DNA from: RPQJ01 sp963846315
Lineage (GTDB): Bacteria; Pseudomonadota; Gammaproteobacteria; Steroidobacterales; Steroidobacteraceae
Assembly: GCA_963846315.1 (NCBI GenBank)
Contig: CAWJVM010000017.1
Location: 203,338 to 267,337, forward strand
Reading direction: 5' to 3'
Length of the DNA stretch: 64,000 nucleotides
Shown here: piece by piece, positions 9,946-18,838 of the stretch
Layout: each line of letters starts with the position of its first letter
How positions within the stretch are numbered: position 1 is the stretch's first letter
Notes under the pieces: generated by a model
What the model was told of the DNA's origin: nothing
Database searches by the model: none
What the model saw: only the letters and a program-made list of their open reading frames with translations
Translations under genes and position numbers: made by a program

Positions 9946-10040
9946 GACGTACCCGGCAACAACCAATGGTGCTGTCGATATGCCGCGATGGGAGGTGACG
10001 CTCAAGCGGCGAATCGCGCGCTTTCGCTTAGAATGCCGGC

Positions 10041-11018
10041 ATGAAACTGCACCAGTTGCGCTATCTCGCCGCCGTGGCCCAGACCGGGCTCAACATCACG
10101 GCTGCCGCCGAGAAACTGCACACGTCGCAACCGGGCGTGAGCAAGCAGATCAAGCTGCTGGAGGACGAGCTCGGCTTCCAGATCTTCGTGCGCGACGGGC
10201 GCAACCTGACGCGCGTCACCCCGGCCGGCCAGCAGGTCATCGACCGCGCCGTGAAGATCCTGCGCGAAGTGCAGAACATCAAGCGGCTGTCGGACGATCT
10301 CAAGGACGAGGAGCGCGGCTCGCTCTCCATCGCCACCACCCACACGCAGGCTCGCTACGTGCTGCCTGCCGTGATCAAGCAGTTCCGTGAGCAGTACCCG
10401 GAAGTGCGCCTGCACCTGCACCAGGGCACCTCGGAACAGATCGCGGAGATGGCGGCACTCGACCGCATCGATTTCGCCATTGCCACGGGCTCGGAATCCC
10501 TGTTCGACGGCTACACGCTGCTGCCGTGCTACCGCTGGCACCGGCACGTCGTCGTACCGCGCAACCATCCGCTTGCGCGCCTGAAGAAAAGCCTGACGCT
10601 CAAGCAGCTCGCGTCGTATCCGATCGTGACGTATGTCTTCAGCTTCACCGGACCGTCCTCGCTGCACGGCATCTTCGCGAAGGAAGGCCTGGTGCCGAAC
10701 GTCGTGCTGACCGCGCGCGATGCCGACGTGATCAAGACCTATGTGCGCCTCGGGCTCGGCGTCGGCATCGTCGCCAGCATGGCCGTCGAGCAGAAGGACG
10801 ACGAGGACCTCGTGCACATCGACGCCTCCGACCTGTTCCCGGCGCACACGACCTGGATCGGGTTCCGGCGCGGCGGGTTGCTGCGCAAGTACCAGCTGGA
10901 TTTCATCCAGCTGTTCGCGCCGCAGCTCACGCGCCGCCTGATCGAACGCGCGGCAAGCGCGTCGACGCAGGCCGACGTGGAGCAGCTCACGACCGGGATC
11001 GAGCTGCCGCTGCGGTAG
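10041..11018 (+). CDS. cysB: LysR-family transcriptional regulator CysB
   Basis: 325 aa, the same size as E. coli CysB (324). N-terminal winged HTH (MKLHQLRYLAAVAQ, then TAAAEKLHTSQPGVSKQIKLLE) and a C-terminal effector domain with the CysB-type ligand loop (ATTHTQARYVLP and HQGTSEQI). CysB activates sulfate uptake and reduction genes when N-acetylserine or O-acetylserine signals sulfur shortage. The next genes rightward are a porin and two sulfate-binding proteins, and the sulfate ABC permease follows, so it very likely controls its neighbours. It could also be the close relative Cbl; genome context favours CysB. Confidence 0.93.
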   Translation: MKLHQLRYLAAVAQTGLNITAAAEKLHTSQPGVSKQIKLLEDELGFQIFVRDGRNLTRVTPAGQQVIDRAVKILREVQNIKRLSDDLKDEERGSLSIATTHTQARYVLPAVIKQFREQYPEVRLHLHQGTSEQIAEMAALDRIDFAIATGSESLFDGYTLLPCYRWHRHVVVPRNHPLARLKKSLTLKQLASYPIVTYVFSFTGPSSLHGIFAKEGLVPNVVLTARDADVIKTYVRLGLGVGIVASMAVEQKDDEDLVHIDASDLFPAHTTWIGFRRGGLLRKYQLDFIQLFAPQLTRRLIERAASASTQADVEQLTTGIELPLR

Positions 11019-11189
11019 ATTGCCTCCGCGACGCACGGCGCGACGGCCGCGTTGCTGCAACACAACGTCTGCGTGTTATGGCGTCATCGCCAGTGCTTAT
11101 GCGCTGTCACCGTTTCCTAACCGGTATTCGACTGACCGCGTAACCACCCGTTCCTAACATCACGCCCAACCACTTGCTGGAGAAGCGTG
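11019..11189 (+). promoter_or_regulatory. leader of the sulfate porin/binding-protein genes
   Basis: A 171-bp region between cysB and the porin. It holds a near-direct repeat, GTTTCCTAAC (11112-11121) and CGTTCCTAAC (11149-11158), 37 bp apart, a spacing close to that of CysB sites on one DNA face. GGAG (11179-11182) lies seven bases before the porin ATG. The CysB assignment is inference; no -35/-10 pair was confidently placed. Confidence 0.35.
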
Positions 11190-12596
11190 ATGACTTCCGT
11201 ACGTTTGAATCGCGGGTTGATTGCCGCGGCAGTCGCTGTCGCCCTGCTGCCCGCGATCGCGCAGGCCGAGCCCACCAATGCGGAGCTGCTGCAGAAGATC
11301 GACGAGCTGAGCCAGAAGCTGCTCGTGCTGGAACGCAAGCTCGAAGTGCAGGACGAGGCCACGACGGCAGCCGTCAAGGCGACTCCAGTGGTAAAAGCGA
11401 GCCCGAAGGGCTTCAGCCTGGCCTCGGCCGACGGGCAGAACCAGCTCAAGCTGCGCGGTGTGATGCACGTTGACGGCCGCTTTTTCGCGAGCGACGACCC
11501 GGAAGGACTGACCGACACGTTTCAGGCGACCCGCGTGCGTCCGATCGTGGAAGGCACGCTGGGTGGCATCTACGATTTCCGTTTCACGCCGGATTTCGGC
11601 CAGGGTCGCACGGTGATCCAGGACGCTTACGTCACCGCTCGTTTCAAGCCGGCGCTGCAGGTGACCGCCGGCAAGTTCAAGGCGCCGGTGGGCCTCGAAC
11701 GCCTCCAATCCGCAACCGATATCCGCTTCGTCGCGCGAGCCTTCCCGACGTCGCTCGCGCCCAACCGCGACATCGGCCTGCAGGTCGCGGGCAACGTGCT
11801 CGGCGATCGCGTCAATTACGCCGTGGCCTGGGGTAACGGGTCGAACGACGGCGGCAGCAGCGAGACGTTTGCCGACGTCGACGTCAACGACGACAAGGAA
11901 TGGTCGGGACGCGTGTTCGCGCATCCGTTTGCTGAAAGCGAAAACTTCGCGCTGCGTGGTCTCGGCCTCGGCATCGCCGGCACCTACACCTCGCAGACGG
12001 GCACGTCTGCCCAGACGCTGCTGCCGACCTACCGCACGCCGGCGCAGTCCCCGTTCTTCCGCTATCGCACCGGTGCCACACCTACGCTTGCGGACGGCGA
12101 CCGCACGCGCATCGCGCCGCAGTTCTACTACTACGCGGGACGCTTCGGCCTGCTGGGTGAGTACACGACGGTATCGCAGGACCTGACGCGCACGGTTGCG
12201 GCGAACAACGTGCGGTCGGACTCGCTCGACGTGAGCGCCTGGCAACTGCAGGCCTCGTGGTTTCTCACCGGTGAAGAGGAGAGCTTCCGTGGCTTCAAGC
12301 CGAACAACGTTTTCTCCCTGGCCAACCATACCTGGGGCGCCTTCGAGCTGGTTGCGCGCTACCATCAACTCGATATCGATGACGCTGCCTTCGTGGGCGG
12401 AGCGGCCTCTTTCTCGGATCCGAACGTCTCGGCCAGCCAGGCATCGGCCTACGGCCTGGGGCTCAACTGGTATCTCAACGAAAACCTGAAGTGGGTCCTG
12501 AACTACGAACAGACCTCCTTCGACGGCGGTGCCGCGGGCGGCGCCGACCGGGACGACGAGAAAGTGTTCCTGACGCGGTTCGCCGTCGGGTTTTGA
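11190..12596 (+). CDS. OprP/OprO-type anion-selective outer-membrane porin
   Basis: 468 aa. The signal peptide ends AIAQA|EP. A short coiled coil (NAELLQKIDELSQKLLVLERKL, about residues 25-47) is typical of trimeric OprP-like porins. A 16-strand beta-barrel then runs to the C-terminal phenylalanine (FAVGF). Family members take up phosphate, polyphosphate or sulfate. Position after cysB and directly before two sulfate-binding proteins (14-bp gap) argues for sulfate or another sulfur oxyanion. The ATG at 11190 is preferred over the GTG at 11187 because GGAG lies seven bases before it. Confidence 0.88.
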   Translation: MTSVRLNRGLIAAAVAVALLPAIAQAEPTNAELLQKIDELSQKLLVLERKLEVQDEATTAAVKATPVVKASPKGFSLASADGQNQLKLRGVMHVDGRFFASDDPEGLTDTFQATRVRPIVEGTLGGIYDFRFTPDFGQGRTVIQDAYVTARFKPALQVTAGKFKAPVGLERLQSATDIRFVARAFPTSLAPNRDIGLQVAGNVLGDRVNYAVAWGNGSNDGGSSETFADVDVNDDKEWSGRVFAHPFAESENFALRGLGLGIAGTYTSQTGTSAQTLLPTYRTPAQSPFFRYRTGATPTLADGDRTRIAPQFYYYAGRFGLLGEYTTVSQDLTRTVAANNVRSDSLDVSAWQLQASWFLTGEEESFRGFKPNNVFSLANHTWGAFELVARYHQLDIDDAAFVGGAASFSDPNVSASQASAYGLGLNWYLNENLKWVLNYEQTSFDGGAAGGADRDDEKVFLTRFAVGF

Positions 12597-12610
12597 ACGG
12601 AGACATGGCC

Positions 12611-13621
12611 ATGACGATCGAACGATTCCTGCAGCGGGCGGCCCTCGTGGTGACGGCTACCCTGCTGCTCACGCCGGCTCTGCACGCTGCCGAGTCCACG
12701 CTGCTCAACGTGTCGTACGACCCGACACGCGAACTGTACGACGACTACAACAAGGCCTTCACGCAGTACTGGCAGCAGAAATCCGGGAAGGCCGTGCAGA
12801 TTCGCCAGTCGCACGGTGGATCGGGCAAGCAGGCACGCACGGTGATCGACGGCCTGCCTGCCGACGTCGTCACGCTCGCGCTCGCGTACGACATCGATGC
12901 GCTCGCGACGCAGGGCAAGCTGCTGCCGGCGAACTGGCAGAGCCGCCTGCCGAACAATAGCTCGCCCTACACGTCGACGATCGTGTTCCTGGTACGCAAG
13001 GGCAACCCGAAGCAGATCAAGGACTGGGGTGATCTCGCGAAGCCGGGCGTTTCGGTCATCACGCCGAACCCGAAGACCTCCGGCGGCGCGCGCTGGAACT
13101 ACCTTGCCGCCTGGGCGTGGGCGCTGAAGCAACCAGGCGGCAGCCCGGCCACGGCCGAAGCGTATCTCGGCAAGCTGTTCAAGAACGTGCCAGTGCTCGA
13201 TACCGGCGCGCGTGGCTCGCTGACCACGTTCGCACAGCGCGGGATCGGCGACGTCATGATCTCGTGGGAAAACGAAGCCTTCCTCGCCAGCCGCGAGCTC
13301 GGCAAGGACAAGTTCGAGATCGTGGTGCCGTCGGTCAGCATCCTCGCGGAACCCCCGGTAGCGGTCGTCGACAAGGTGGCGTTGCGCCGTGGCACGACGG
13401 ATCTTGCCCGCGCTTACCTCGAACACCTCTATTCGAAGGAAGGCCAGGAAATCGTCGCGAAGCACTACTACCGGCCACGCGATCCGGAAGTCGCGGCGCG
13501 CTACGCAAACATCTTTCCCAGGATCAACCTGGTGACCATCGCGGATTTCGGTGGCTGGACGAAGGCACAGGCCGCCCACTTCGCCGACGGCGGGACGTTC
13601 GACAAGATCTACGCCCGCTGA
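12611..13621 (+). CDS. sbp: periplasmic sulfate-binding protein (first copy)
   Basis: 336 aa. Signal peptide MTIERFLQRAALVVTATLLL with cleavage near HAAES. The mature part begins LLNVSYDPTREL, the hallmark of Sbp/CysP. QSHGGSGKQARTVIDGLPADVVTLAL and NPKTSGGARWNYLAAWAW carry the residues that cradle sulfate. It delivers sulfate or thiosulfate to the CysT/CysW/CysA importer encoded about 7 kb to the right. ATG 12611 sits eight bases after GGAG; an ATG six bases earlier is too close to it. A second, clearly related copy follows. Confidence 0.95.
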   Translation: MTIERFLQRAALVVTATLLLTPALHAAESTLLNVSYDPTRELYDDYNKAFTQYWQQKSGKAVQIRQSHGGSGKQARTVIDGLPADVVTLALAYDIDALATQGKLLPANWQSRLPNNSSPYTSTIVFLVRKGNPKQIKDWGDLAKPGVSVITPNPKTSGGARWNYLAAWAWALKQPGGSPATAEAYLGKLFKNVPVLDTGARGSLTTFAQRGIGDVMISWENEAFLASRELGKDKFEIVVPSVSILAEPPVAVVDKVALRRGTTDLARAYLEHLYSKEGQEIVAKHYYRPRDPEVAARYANIFPRINLVTIADFGGWTKAQAAHFADGGTFDKIYAR

Positions 13622-13696
13622 CGAGCCGACGCAGCAATCGTCGGTGGTGACTCATGGACGAGTTGCCGCCGGCACCCCCGCCGGGCGCGCTACCAT

Positions 13697-13713
13697 GTCT
13701 CCAGTCTGGAGAC
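13697..13713 (+). promoter_or_regulatory. 17-bp inverted repeat covering the second sbp ribosome site
   Basis: GTCTCCAG-T-CTGGAGAC is a perfect 8+1+8 inverted repeat. Its right arm supplies the GGAGA ribosome-binding sequence seven bases before the ATG at 13720. In RNA the arms could pair only with a strained one-base loop, so a protein operator is as likely as a hairpin. It would allow the second sulfate-binding gene to be set apart from the first. Confidence 0.5.
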
Positions 13714-13719
13714 CCGTGC

Positions 13720-14727
13720 ATGACTTTCCCCGGTTCCCTGTCCCGGCTGGTGCTCTGCGCCGCCCTGCTCTGCGCCGCGATCGGTGCCCGCGCCGAAGTA
13801 ACGTTGCTCAACGTGTCGTACGACCCGACGCGTGAGTTCTACGACGCCTACAACCGCGAGTTCGCGCAGTACTGGAAGTACAAGACCGGCCAGGACGTCG
13901 TGATCCGACAATCACACGGCGGCTCGGGCAAGCAGGCACGCATGGTGATCGACGGGCTGCCCGCGGACGTGGTCACGCTCGCGCTCGCGTACGACATCGA
14001 CGCCCTCGCGAGCAAGGGCAAGCTCCTGCCCGCCAACTGGCAGAGCCGGCTTCCCCACAACAGCTCTCCCTACACGTCGACGATCGTGTTTCTCGTGCGC
14101 AAGGGCAACCCGAAAGGGATCCGTGACTGGGGCGACCTGATCAAGCCCGGCGTTTCGGTCATCACGCCGAACCCGAAGACTTCGGGCGGTGCGCGGTGGA
14201 ATTATCTCGCCGCCTGGGCGTGGGCGCTGCAGCAGCCGGGCGGCAATCCCGCAACGGCCGCGGACTTCGTCGGCAAGCTTTACCGCAACGTACCGGTACT
14301 CGATACGGGGGCGCGCGCCTCGCTCACGACTTTCGCGCAACGCGGCATCGGCGACGTCATCATCACGTGGGAGAACGAGGCGTTCATGGTGTCGAAGCGG
14401 CTGAGGAAGCAGGAATTCGAGACGATCGTGCCGTCGATCAGCATCCTGGCGGAACCGCCCGTTGCCGTCGTGGACAAGGTCGCGATTCGCCGCGGAACGG
14501 TCGAGGTTGCACGTGCCTACGTCGAGCACCTGTATTCCAGGGAGGCGCAGGAGATCGCCGCGCAGCACCACTACCGGCCTCGTGATCCGGAAGTGGCGGC
14601 ACGCCATGCGGCGGAGTTTCCTGCCGTGCGTATGGTGACCATCGCGGATTTCGGCGGCTGGAACACAGCCAATGCGACGCATTTCGCGGCGGGCGCCGAA
14701 TTCGATCGCATCTACACGCGCAAATGA
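13720..14727 (+). CDS. sbp: periplasmic sulfate-binding protein (second copy)
   Basis: 335 aa. Signal peptide MTFPGSLSRLVLCAALLCAA with cleavage near ARAEV. It matches the first copy along its length, sharing LLNVSYDPTRE, RQSHGGSGKQAR, PNPKTSGGARWNYLAAWAW and ILAEPPVAVVDKVA, with differences mostly in surface segments. This is a tandem duplication. The ATG at 13720 follows GGAGA. Two binding proteins with one permease may differ in affinity or in ligand (sulfate against thiosulfate, molybdate or tungstate), but the visible sequence does not decide this. Confidence 0.95.
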   Translation: MTFPGSLSRLVLCAALLCAAIGARAEVTLLNVSYDPTREFYDAYNREFAQYWKYKTGQDVVIRQSHGGSGKQARMVIDGLPADVVTLALAYDIDALASKGKLLPANWQSRLPHNSSPYTSTIVFLVRKGNPKGIRDWGDLIKPGVSVITPNPKTSGGARWNYLAAWAWALQQPGGNPATAADFVGKLYRNVPVLDTGARASLTTFAQRGIGDVIITWENEAFMVSKRLRKQEFETIVPSISILAEPPVAVVDKVAIRRGTVEVARAYVEHLYSREAQEIAAQHHYRPRDPEVAARHAAEFPAVRMVTIADFGGWNTANATHFAAGAEFDRIYTRK

Positions 14728-14760
14728 GCGAGACGCCGATTGTGGCAAGCTGCCGGACAC

Positions 14761-16641
14761 ATGGTCGCCGGCCGTAAACTGCACACCTCCGCGAATCCGG
14801 GCGCACGCCCGGCTCCCGCCGCAGGCGCGCTCGCCAGTCTCAAGGGACTCGGCGACGTCTTCCGCTACACGCGACACGCCCTCGAGCTGGTCTGGTCGAC
14901 GAGCAAACGGCTCACCGTCGCGCTCGCGTCGCTGACATTGCTGGCCGGCATGCTGCCCGCCGGGATCGCGTTCGTCGGCGCGAGAATCGTCGATGCCGTC
15001 GTGACTGCGGTCGGACTGCACCAGGCCTCGGGCGCGACTGATCTTTCGACCGTGCTCGGTTACGTCGTGCTCGAAGGCGTGCTGGTGGCCGCGCTTGCGG
15101 CCGTGCAGCGCGGTCTCTCGACCTGCCAGTCACTGCTGCGAGCGCAGCTCGGGCAACGCGTCAACGAGATGATCCTCGAGAAGGCGCTCACGCTCGACCT
15201 GCGTCATTTCGAGGATTCGGAGTTCTACGACAAGCTCACCCGCGCGCGACGCGAGGCGTCGACTCGACCGCTGGCGCTGGTCATGAGCAGCTTCGGCCTG
15301 GTGCAGAACGCGATCGCGCTGCTCAGCTTCGGCATGCTGCTGGCGCAATTCTCGCCGTGGGCCGTCGCGGTGCTGCTGCTCGCGGGCCTGCCGTCGTTCA
15401 TCGCCGAAGCCAAGTTCTCCGGCGACGCCTTCCGCCTGTTTCGCTGGCGCTCGCCCGAAACACGCATGCAGATGTACCTCGAAACGGTCATCGCCCGCGA
15501 AGATCACGCCAAGGAAGTGAAGCTGTTCGAGCTCGGACCGCGCCTGCTCGAGCGCTATCGGCAGATTTTCCAGAAGGTCTTTCGTGAAGACCGCGCGCTC
15601 ACGATCCGCCGCGACACGTGGGGCTTCTTCCTGGGTCTGGTCAGCACCGGCGCGTTCTATGCCGCGTACGCCTGGGTTGCGGTGAGCGCCGTGCGAGGCC
15701 AGATCACGCTCGGCCAGATGACGATGTACGTGCTGCTGTTCCGGCAAGGTCAGTCTGCAGTGTCCTCCATCCTCTCCGCGATCGGCGGCATGTACGAGGA
15801 CAACCTGTACCTGTCGACGCTCTACGACTACCTCGACACACCGGTGGCGGCAGCGACCGGAACGGTGACGACCGGCGCCACGCCGGGCACCGGCCTGCAG
15901 TTCGAGCAAGTCAGCTTCACCTATCCGGGGGCTGCCGAACCGGCAGTCCGTGACGTGAGCTTCACGTTACGGCCGGGCGAAAGCCTGGCGTTGGTCGGCG
16001 AAAATGGCTCCGGCAAGACGACGCTGATCAAACTGCTGACTCGTCTGTACACACCGGACGCTGGCAGCATCTGGCTTGACGGCAACCGGCTCGAGGATTG
16101 GCAACCGGCGGCACTAAGACGACGCGTCGGCGTGATCTTCCAGGACTTCGCGCGCTATCAGCTCAAGGTTGGCGAGAACATCGGCGCGGGGGATGTCACG
16201 CACTTCGAGGACGAAGCACGCTGGCGCGAAGCGGCCGGTCTCGGCATGGCCGCGCCGTTCATCGAGGAACTGCCCGGCGGCTACGCGACGCAGCTCGGCA
16301 AATGGTTCAAGGATGGCCGCGAGCTGTCGGGCGGCCAGTGGCAGAAAGTTGCATTGTCACGGGCCTTCATGCGCGAGGAAGCGGATATCCTGGTGCTGGA
16401 CGAGCCGACCGCTGCGATGGACGCGCGTGCCGAAGCGCAGGTCTTCGAGCAGTTCCAGGAGCTCGCCCGCTCGCGCATGGTGATCCTGATCTCGCACCGG
16501 TTCTCGACGGTGCGCATGGCCGACCAGATTCTCGTGATCGAGGGCGGTCGCATCCTGGAACGAGGCAGCCACGAGTCGCTGATGCAGCTCGGCGGTCACT
16601 ATGCGGGGCTGTTCGCGCTGCAGGCGCGGGGCTACCGATGA
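14761..16641 (+). CDS. ABC-type exporter half-transporter (MsbA-like fold), substrate unknown
   Basis: 626 aa. An N-terminal membrane domain with about six helices (from near residue 45 to 320) is fused to a nucleotide-binding domain. Walker A is VGENGSGKT, the signature is LSGGQWQKVALSRA, Walker B is ILVLDEP and the H-loop is ISHRFSTVR. This is the type-I exporter layout, not the importer layout of the sulfate system. The coupling segment ERYRQIFQKVFRED is well formed. It follows the second sbp by 33 bp, so it may be read from the same transcript, yet a link to sulfur is not shown. Immediately after its stop begins a repeat array. Confidence 0.88.
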   Translation: MVAGRKLHTSANPGARPAPAAGALASLKGLGDVFRYTRHALELVWSTSKRLTVALASLTLLAGMLPAGIAFVGARIVDAVVTAVGLHQASGATDLSTVLGYVVLEGVLVAALAAVQRGLSTCQSLLRAQLGQRVNEMILEKALTLDLRHFEDSEFYDKLTRARREASTRPLALVMSSFGLVQNAIALLSFGMLLAQFSPWAVAVLLLAGLPSFIAEAKFSGDAFRLFRWRSPETRMQMYLETVIAREDHAKEVKLFELGPRLLERYRQIFQKVFREDRALTIRRDTWGFFLGLVSTGAFYAAYAWVAVSAVRGQITLGQMTMYVLLFRQGQSAVSSILSAIGGMYEDNLYLSTLYDYLDTPVAAATGTVTTGATPGTGLQFEQVSFTYPGAAEPAVRDVSFTLRPGESLALVGENGSGKTTLIKLLTRLYTPDAGSIWLDGNRLEDWQPAALRRRVGVIFQDFARYQLKVGENIGAGDVTHFEDEARWREAAGLGMAAPFIEELPGGYATQLGKWFKDGRELSGGQWQKVALSRAFMREEADILVLDEPTAAMDARAEAQVFEQFQELARSRMVILISHRFSTVRMADQILVIEGGRILERGSHESLMQLGGHYAGLFALQARGYR

Positions 16642-16866
16642 GGAAGGCCAGGAAGGCGGGGAAGGACAGGAAGGTTAGGAAGGTTAGGAAGGCCCGGAAG
16701 GGGTTAGGGGTTAGGGGTTAGGGGTTAGAGGTTGGTCGGAAGCGTGCTACGCGCGAAGTTCCTGATACGTTTCTGTCCTTCCTGACCTTCCTGTCCTTCC
16801 TGTCCTTCCTGTCCTTCCTGTCCTTCCTGGCCTTCCTGACCTTCCTGACCTTCCTGTCCTTCCTCC
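16642..16866. repeat. inverted pair of purine 9-mer arrays with (GGGGTTA)4
   Basis: Directly after the exporter stop comes a purine array of AGGAAGGNC-like units (16642-16699) running into four exact GGGGTTA units (16700-16727). After about 45 bp of ordinary sequence, roughly ten units of the complementary 9-mer TGNCCTTCC occupy 16773-16864 and end four bases from the stop of the leftward PhnA-like gene. The two arms could fold back on each other. The right flank of the heptamer part reads, on the other strand, TTCCGACCAACC, like the flanks of the other heptamer loci in the window. No open reading frame here is believable. Confidence 0.9.
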
Positions 16867-16868
16867 GC

Positions 16869-17078
16869 TTACGCCTTCTTCAGGAAGCAGGTCTTGAGGA
16901 CCACGGTGTTGCGGCCCTGGCCGCACTCGATCGCTTCGTCGTCGTCGGTGAGCCGGATGTGCTTGAAGACGGTGCCGCGCTTCAGCGTCTCGGACGAACC
17001 TTTTACTTTCAGGTCCTTGATGACCTGCACCGAATCGCCCTCGGTCAACGTGTTGCCATTGCTGTCTTTGACCGTCAT
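16869..17078 (-). CDS. PhnA/YjdM C-terminal-domain protein
   Basis: 69 aa. The whole protein is the PhnA C-terminal SH3-like domain: V-K-D-S-N-G-N-x-L-x-x-G-D-S-V, then VIKDLKVKGSSETLKRGT and IRLTDDDEAIEC. The N-terminal zinc-ribbon of full-length YjdM is missing, as in many stand-alone copies. Despite the PhnA name the family is not needed for phosphonate use, and its biochemical role is unclear. Start ATG at 17078. Its stop lies next to the pyrimidine arm of the repeat. Confidence 0.85.
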   Translation of the reverse strand: MTVKDSNGNTLTEGDSVQVIKDLKVKGSSETLKRGTVFKHIRLTDDDEAIECGQGRNTVVLKTCFLKKA

Positions 17079-17121
17079 GCGGCATCTTCCGTCGTGGTGA
17101 TCCGACAAGGATGAACGTCGA

Positions 17122-18039
17122 TCACTTCGTGCGCAACTTCGAGCGGCGGCCTTCGCGCGCGGAGTAGCGATTCTTCGCGTCGAATTCGTCGAGGTCGAGC
17201 TCGACGTTTTTGCCGGCATACACCGTCCTGGACAACCAGGCGAGGTCGTCCCGGATTGCGTCCTGGGATCGCACTTCAATCGACCAGCAGCGGCGAGCGG
17301 CATCCCACCAGTAGCCGCGCTGCTTGAGCGCGTCTTTGGTGTCGAACGGCGAATTGTTCGCCCACAAGCGGAACGACGGGCCGCGCGCGGAGTCGAGCAG
17401 CACCTTCAACGCCGTGCCGCCGGAATCGCCGAAAGGTTGCGCCAGCACTTCGAGCAGCGCGTGGCAATCAGCTTCAGCGCGGTGCCCGTCATAGAAAAAG
17501 CCATGCCGATAGGCGAGGTACTCGAGCTTCGAACTCGCGATGCCTGCCTCGAACCAAGGCACCTCGAGCCACGAGCAACCCCACGGCAGGGTCGCGAACA
17601 CGGGCAACCGTGGCTCGAGAAACCGCCGGTCGAAACCGGCGTTATGCGCGATCACGATGCCGACGGATTCGAGCAGCCGGCTGACGCTTGCGTCGTCGAT
17701 GCGCTGGCCAGTCACCATGTCATCGGTGATGCCGTGAATTGCTGTCGAAGCCGGTGGGATCGGTATACCCGGATCTTCGAGCGCGTCGTACGTTTCGAGC
17801 ACGCGGCCGACGGTTCCCGTCGCATGGCAATACTCAAACACCACGATCGCGAGTTCGATGACCCGGTCGGTCGACGCATCCGTGCCCGTGGTTTCGGTGT
17901 CGACGATTGCTGCGCGGCGGACGGTGGAACCCGTGAGCGCCGGACGCTGGCGCGTGGTATCGAGCCGGCGCAGCACCCGGTAATCCGGATGCGCGGCAAG
18001 CTTCGCAGCCATCGCTTCCAACTGTTCCCGCTCGGTCAC
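17122..18039 (-). CDS. DnaQ-like 3'-5' exonuclease (DEDDh)
   Basis: 305 aa. Exo I is VDTETTG (near residues 46-52), Exo II is AHNAGFDRRF, and Exo III is HRAEADCHALLE with the H-x4-D of DEDDh enzymes. The C-terminal extension of about 100 residues (FRLWANNSPFDTKDALKQRGYWW and onward) is like the domain attached to some DNA-polymerase-III-epsilon-like exonucleases, so this is probably a stand-alone proofreading or DNA-repair nuclease rather than the replicative epsilon. Start is GTG at 18039 with GGGGAG about ten bases before it. Confidence 0.88.
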   Translation of the reverse strand: MTEREQLEAMAAKLAAHPDYRVLRRLDTTRQRPALTGSTVRRAAIVDTETTGTDASTDRVIELAIVVFEYCHATGTVGRVLETYDALEDPGIPIPPASTAIHGITDDMVTGQRIDDASVSRLLESVGIVIAHNAGFDRRFLEPRLPVFATLPWGCSWLEVPWFEAGIASSKLEYLAYRHGFFYDGHRAEADCHALLEVLAQPFGDSGGTALKVLLDSARGPSFRLWANNSPFDTKDALKQRGYWWDAARRCWSIEVRSQDAIRDDLAWLSRTVYAGKNVELDLDEFDAKNRYSAREGRRSKLRTK

Positions 18040-18094
18040 TGCAATTTTCTCCCCGGGTAGCCCGCAGATCTCGCCGCGTCGCCGCCCCTCCGAC

Positions 18095-18172
18095 TAGCCC
18101 CTAACCCCTAACCCCTTCCTGGCCTTCCTGGCCTTCCTGGCCTTCCCGGCCTTCCCGCCCTTCCTACCCTTC
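18095..18172. repeat. CCCCTAA heptamers plus pyrimidine 9-mer array
   Basis: CCCCTAA CCCCTAA CCCC (18098-18115) runs straight into CCTTCCTGG-like 9-mers to 18172. Read leftward this is the same composite as at 16642: purine 9-mers first, then GGGGTTA. The left flank is CCGACTAG. The last two codons and the TAG stop of the response-regulator gene (18164-18172) are part of the 9-mer array, so the repeat has reached into the coding end. Confidence 0.9.
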
Positions 18173-18838
18173 CGCCAACCGGTACCCCGCTCCCGCTTCC
18201 GTCTTCAGCACCTTCGGCACTGCAGGATCCTCTTCGATCTTCTGTCGCAATCGGTGCACCAGTTGCTTGAGCAATTGACGGTCGCCGCTGCCGCGGTGGC
18301 CCCAAACGTGTGTCAGCAGACGTTCGGTGCCGACCACGTGCCCGGCGTTCGCGATCAGGATCTGCAGCAGTCGCGTTTCGAGCTTGGTCAGCTTGACCGG
18401 AGCGGCATCGCCGACGTGCAGCACCAGCGATTCGAGGTCGAGCCGCAGGGCACCGGCCGTCATGGCGCCGCCCGTCTCGAGACCCGCACGACGCAGCAGC
18501 GCGCGCACGCGCGCCAGCAGGGTGCGCGGGCTGAAGGGCTTGATGAGGTAGTCGTCCGCGCCGAGATCGAGCGCGCGCACCAGGTCCTCTTCCTCGCCGC
18601 GGGCCGTGAGCATCATCACCGGAATACGCGACTGCTTGCGGATCGCTTCACAGATGTCGAAGCCGCTGCCGCCCGGCAGGTTGATGTCGAGGATGGCGAG
18701 GTCTGGCGCTTCCGCCGCAAACACGCGCAACGCCGTCGGCACGTCGGCCGCCCGGACGACGACCAGGCCGGACTGCGACAGCGCGAAGCCGACGAGTGCG
18801 AGCAGGTCGGGATCGTCGTCGACGATCAGGATTTTCAT
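18164..18838 (-). CDS. OmpR/PhoB-family response regulator
   Basis: 224 aa. The receiver domain begins MKILIVDDDPDLLALV, with the phospho-acceptor at D51 (LAILDINLPGG), the conserved Thr in MLTARGEEED and Lys in DDYLIKPFSP. The C-terminal winged helix (LTKLETRLLQILIANAGHVV, ending VLKTEAGAGYRL) is of the OmpR/PhoB/KdpE type. Its ATG overlaps the kinase stop (ATGA). The pair closes the cysA-cysT-cysW operon, so it probably answers to sulfur supply or to a redox cue and acts on transport genes. KdpE-like regulators are the nearest in sequence feel, but no K+ transport genes are present. Confidence 0.88.
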   Translation of the reverse strand: MKILIVDDDPDLLALVGFALSQSGLVVVRAADVPTALRVFAAEAPDLAILDINLPGGSGFDICEAIRKQSRIPVMMLTARGEEEDLVRALDLGADDYLIKPFSPRTLLARVRALLRRAGLETGGAMTAGALRLDLESLVLHVGDAAPVKLTKLETRLLQILIANAGHVVGTERLLTHVWGHRGSGDRQLLKQLVHRLRQKIEEDPAVPKVLKTEAGAGYRLAEG

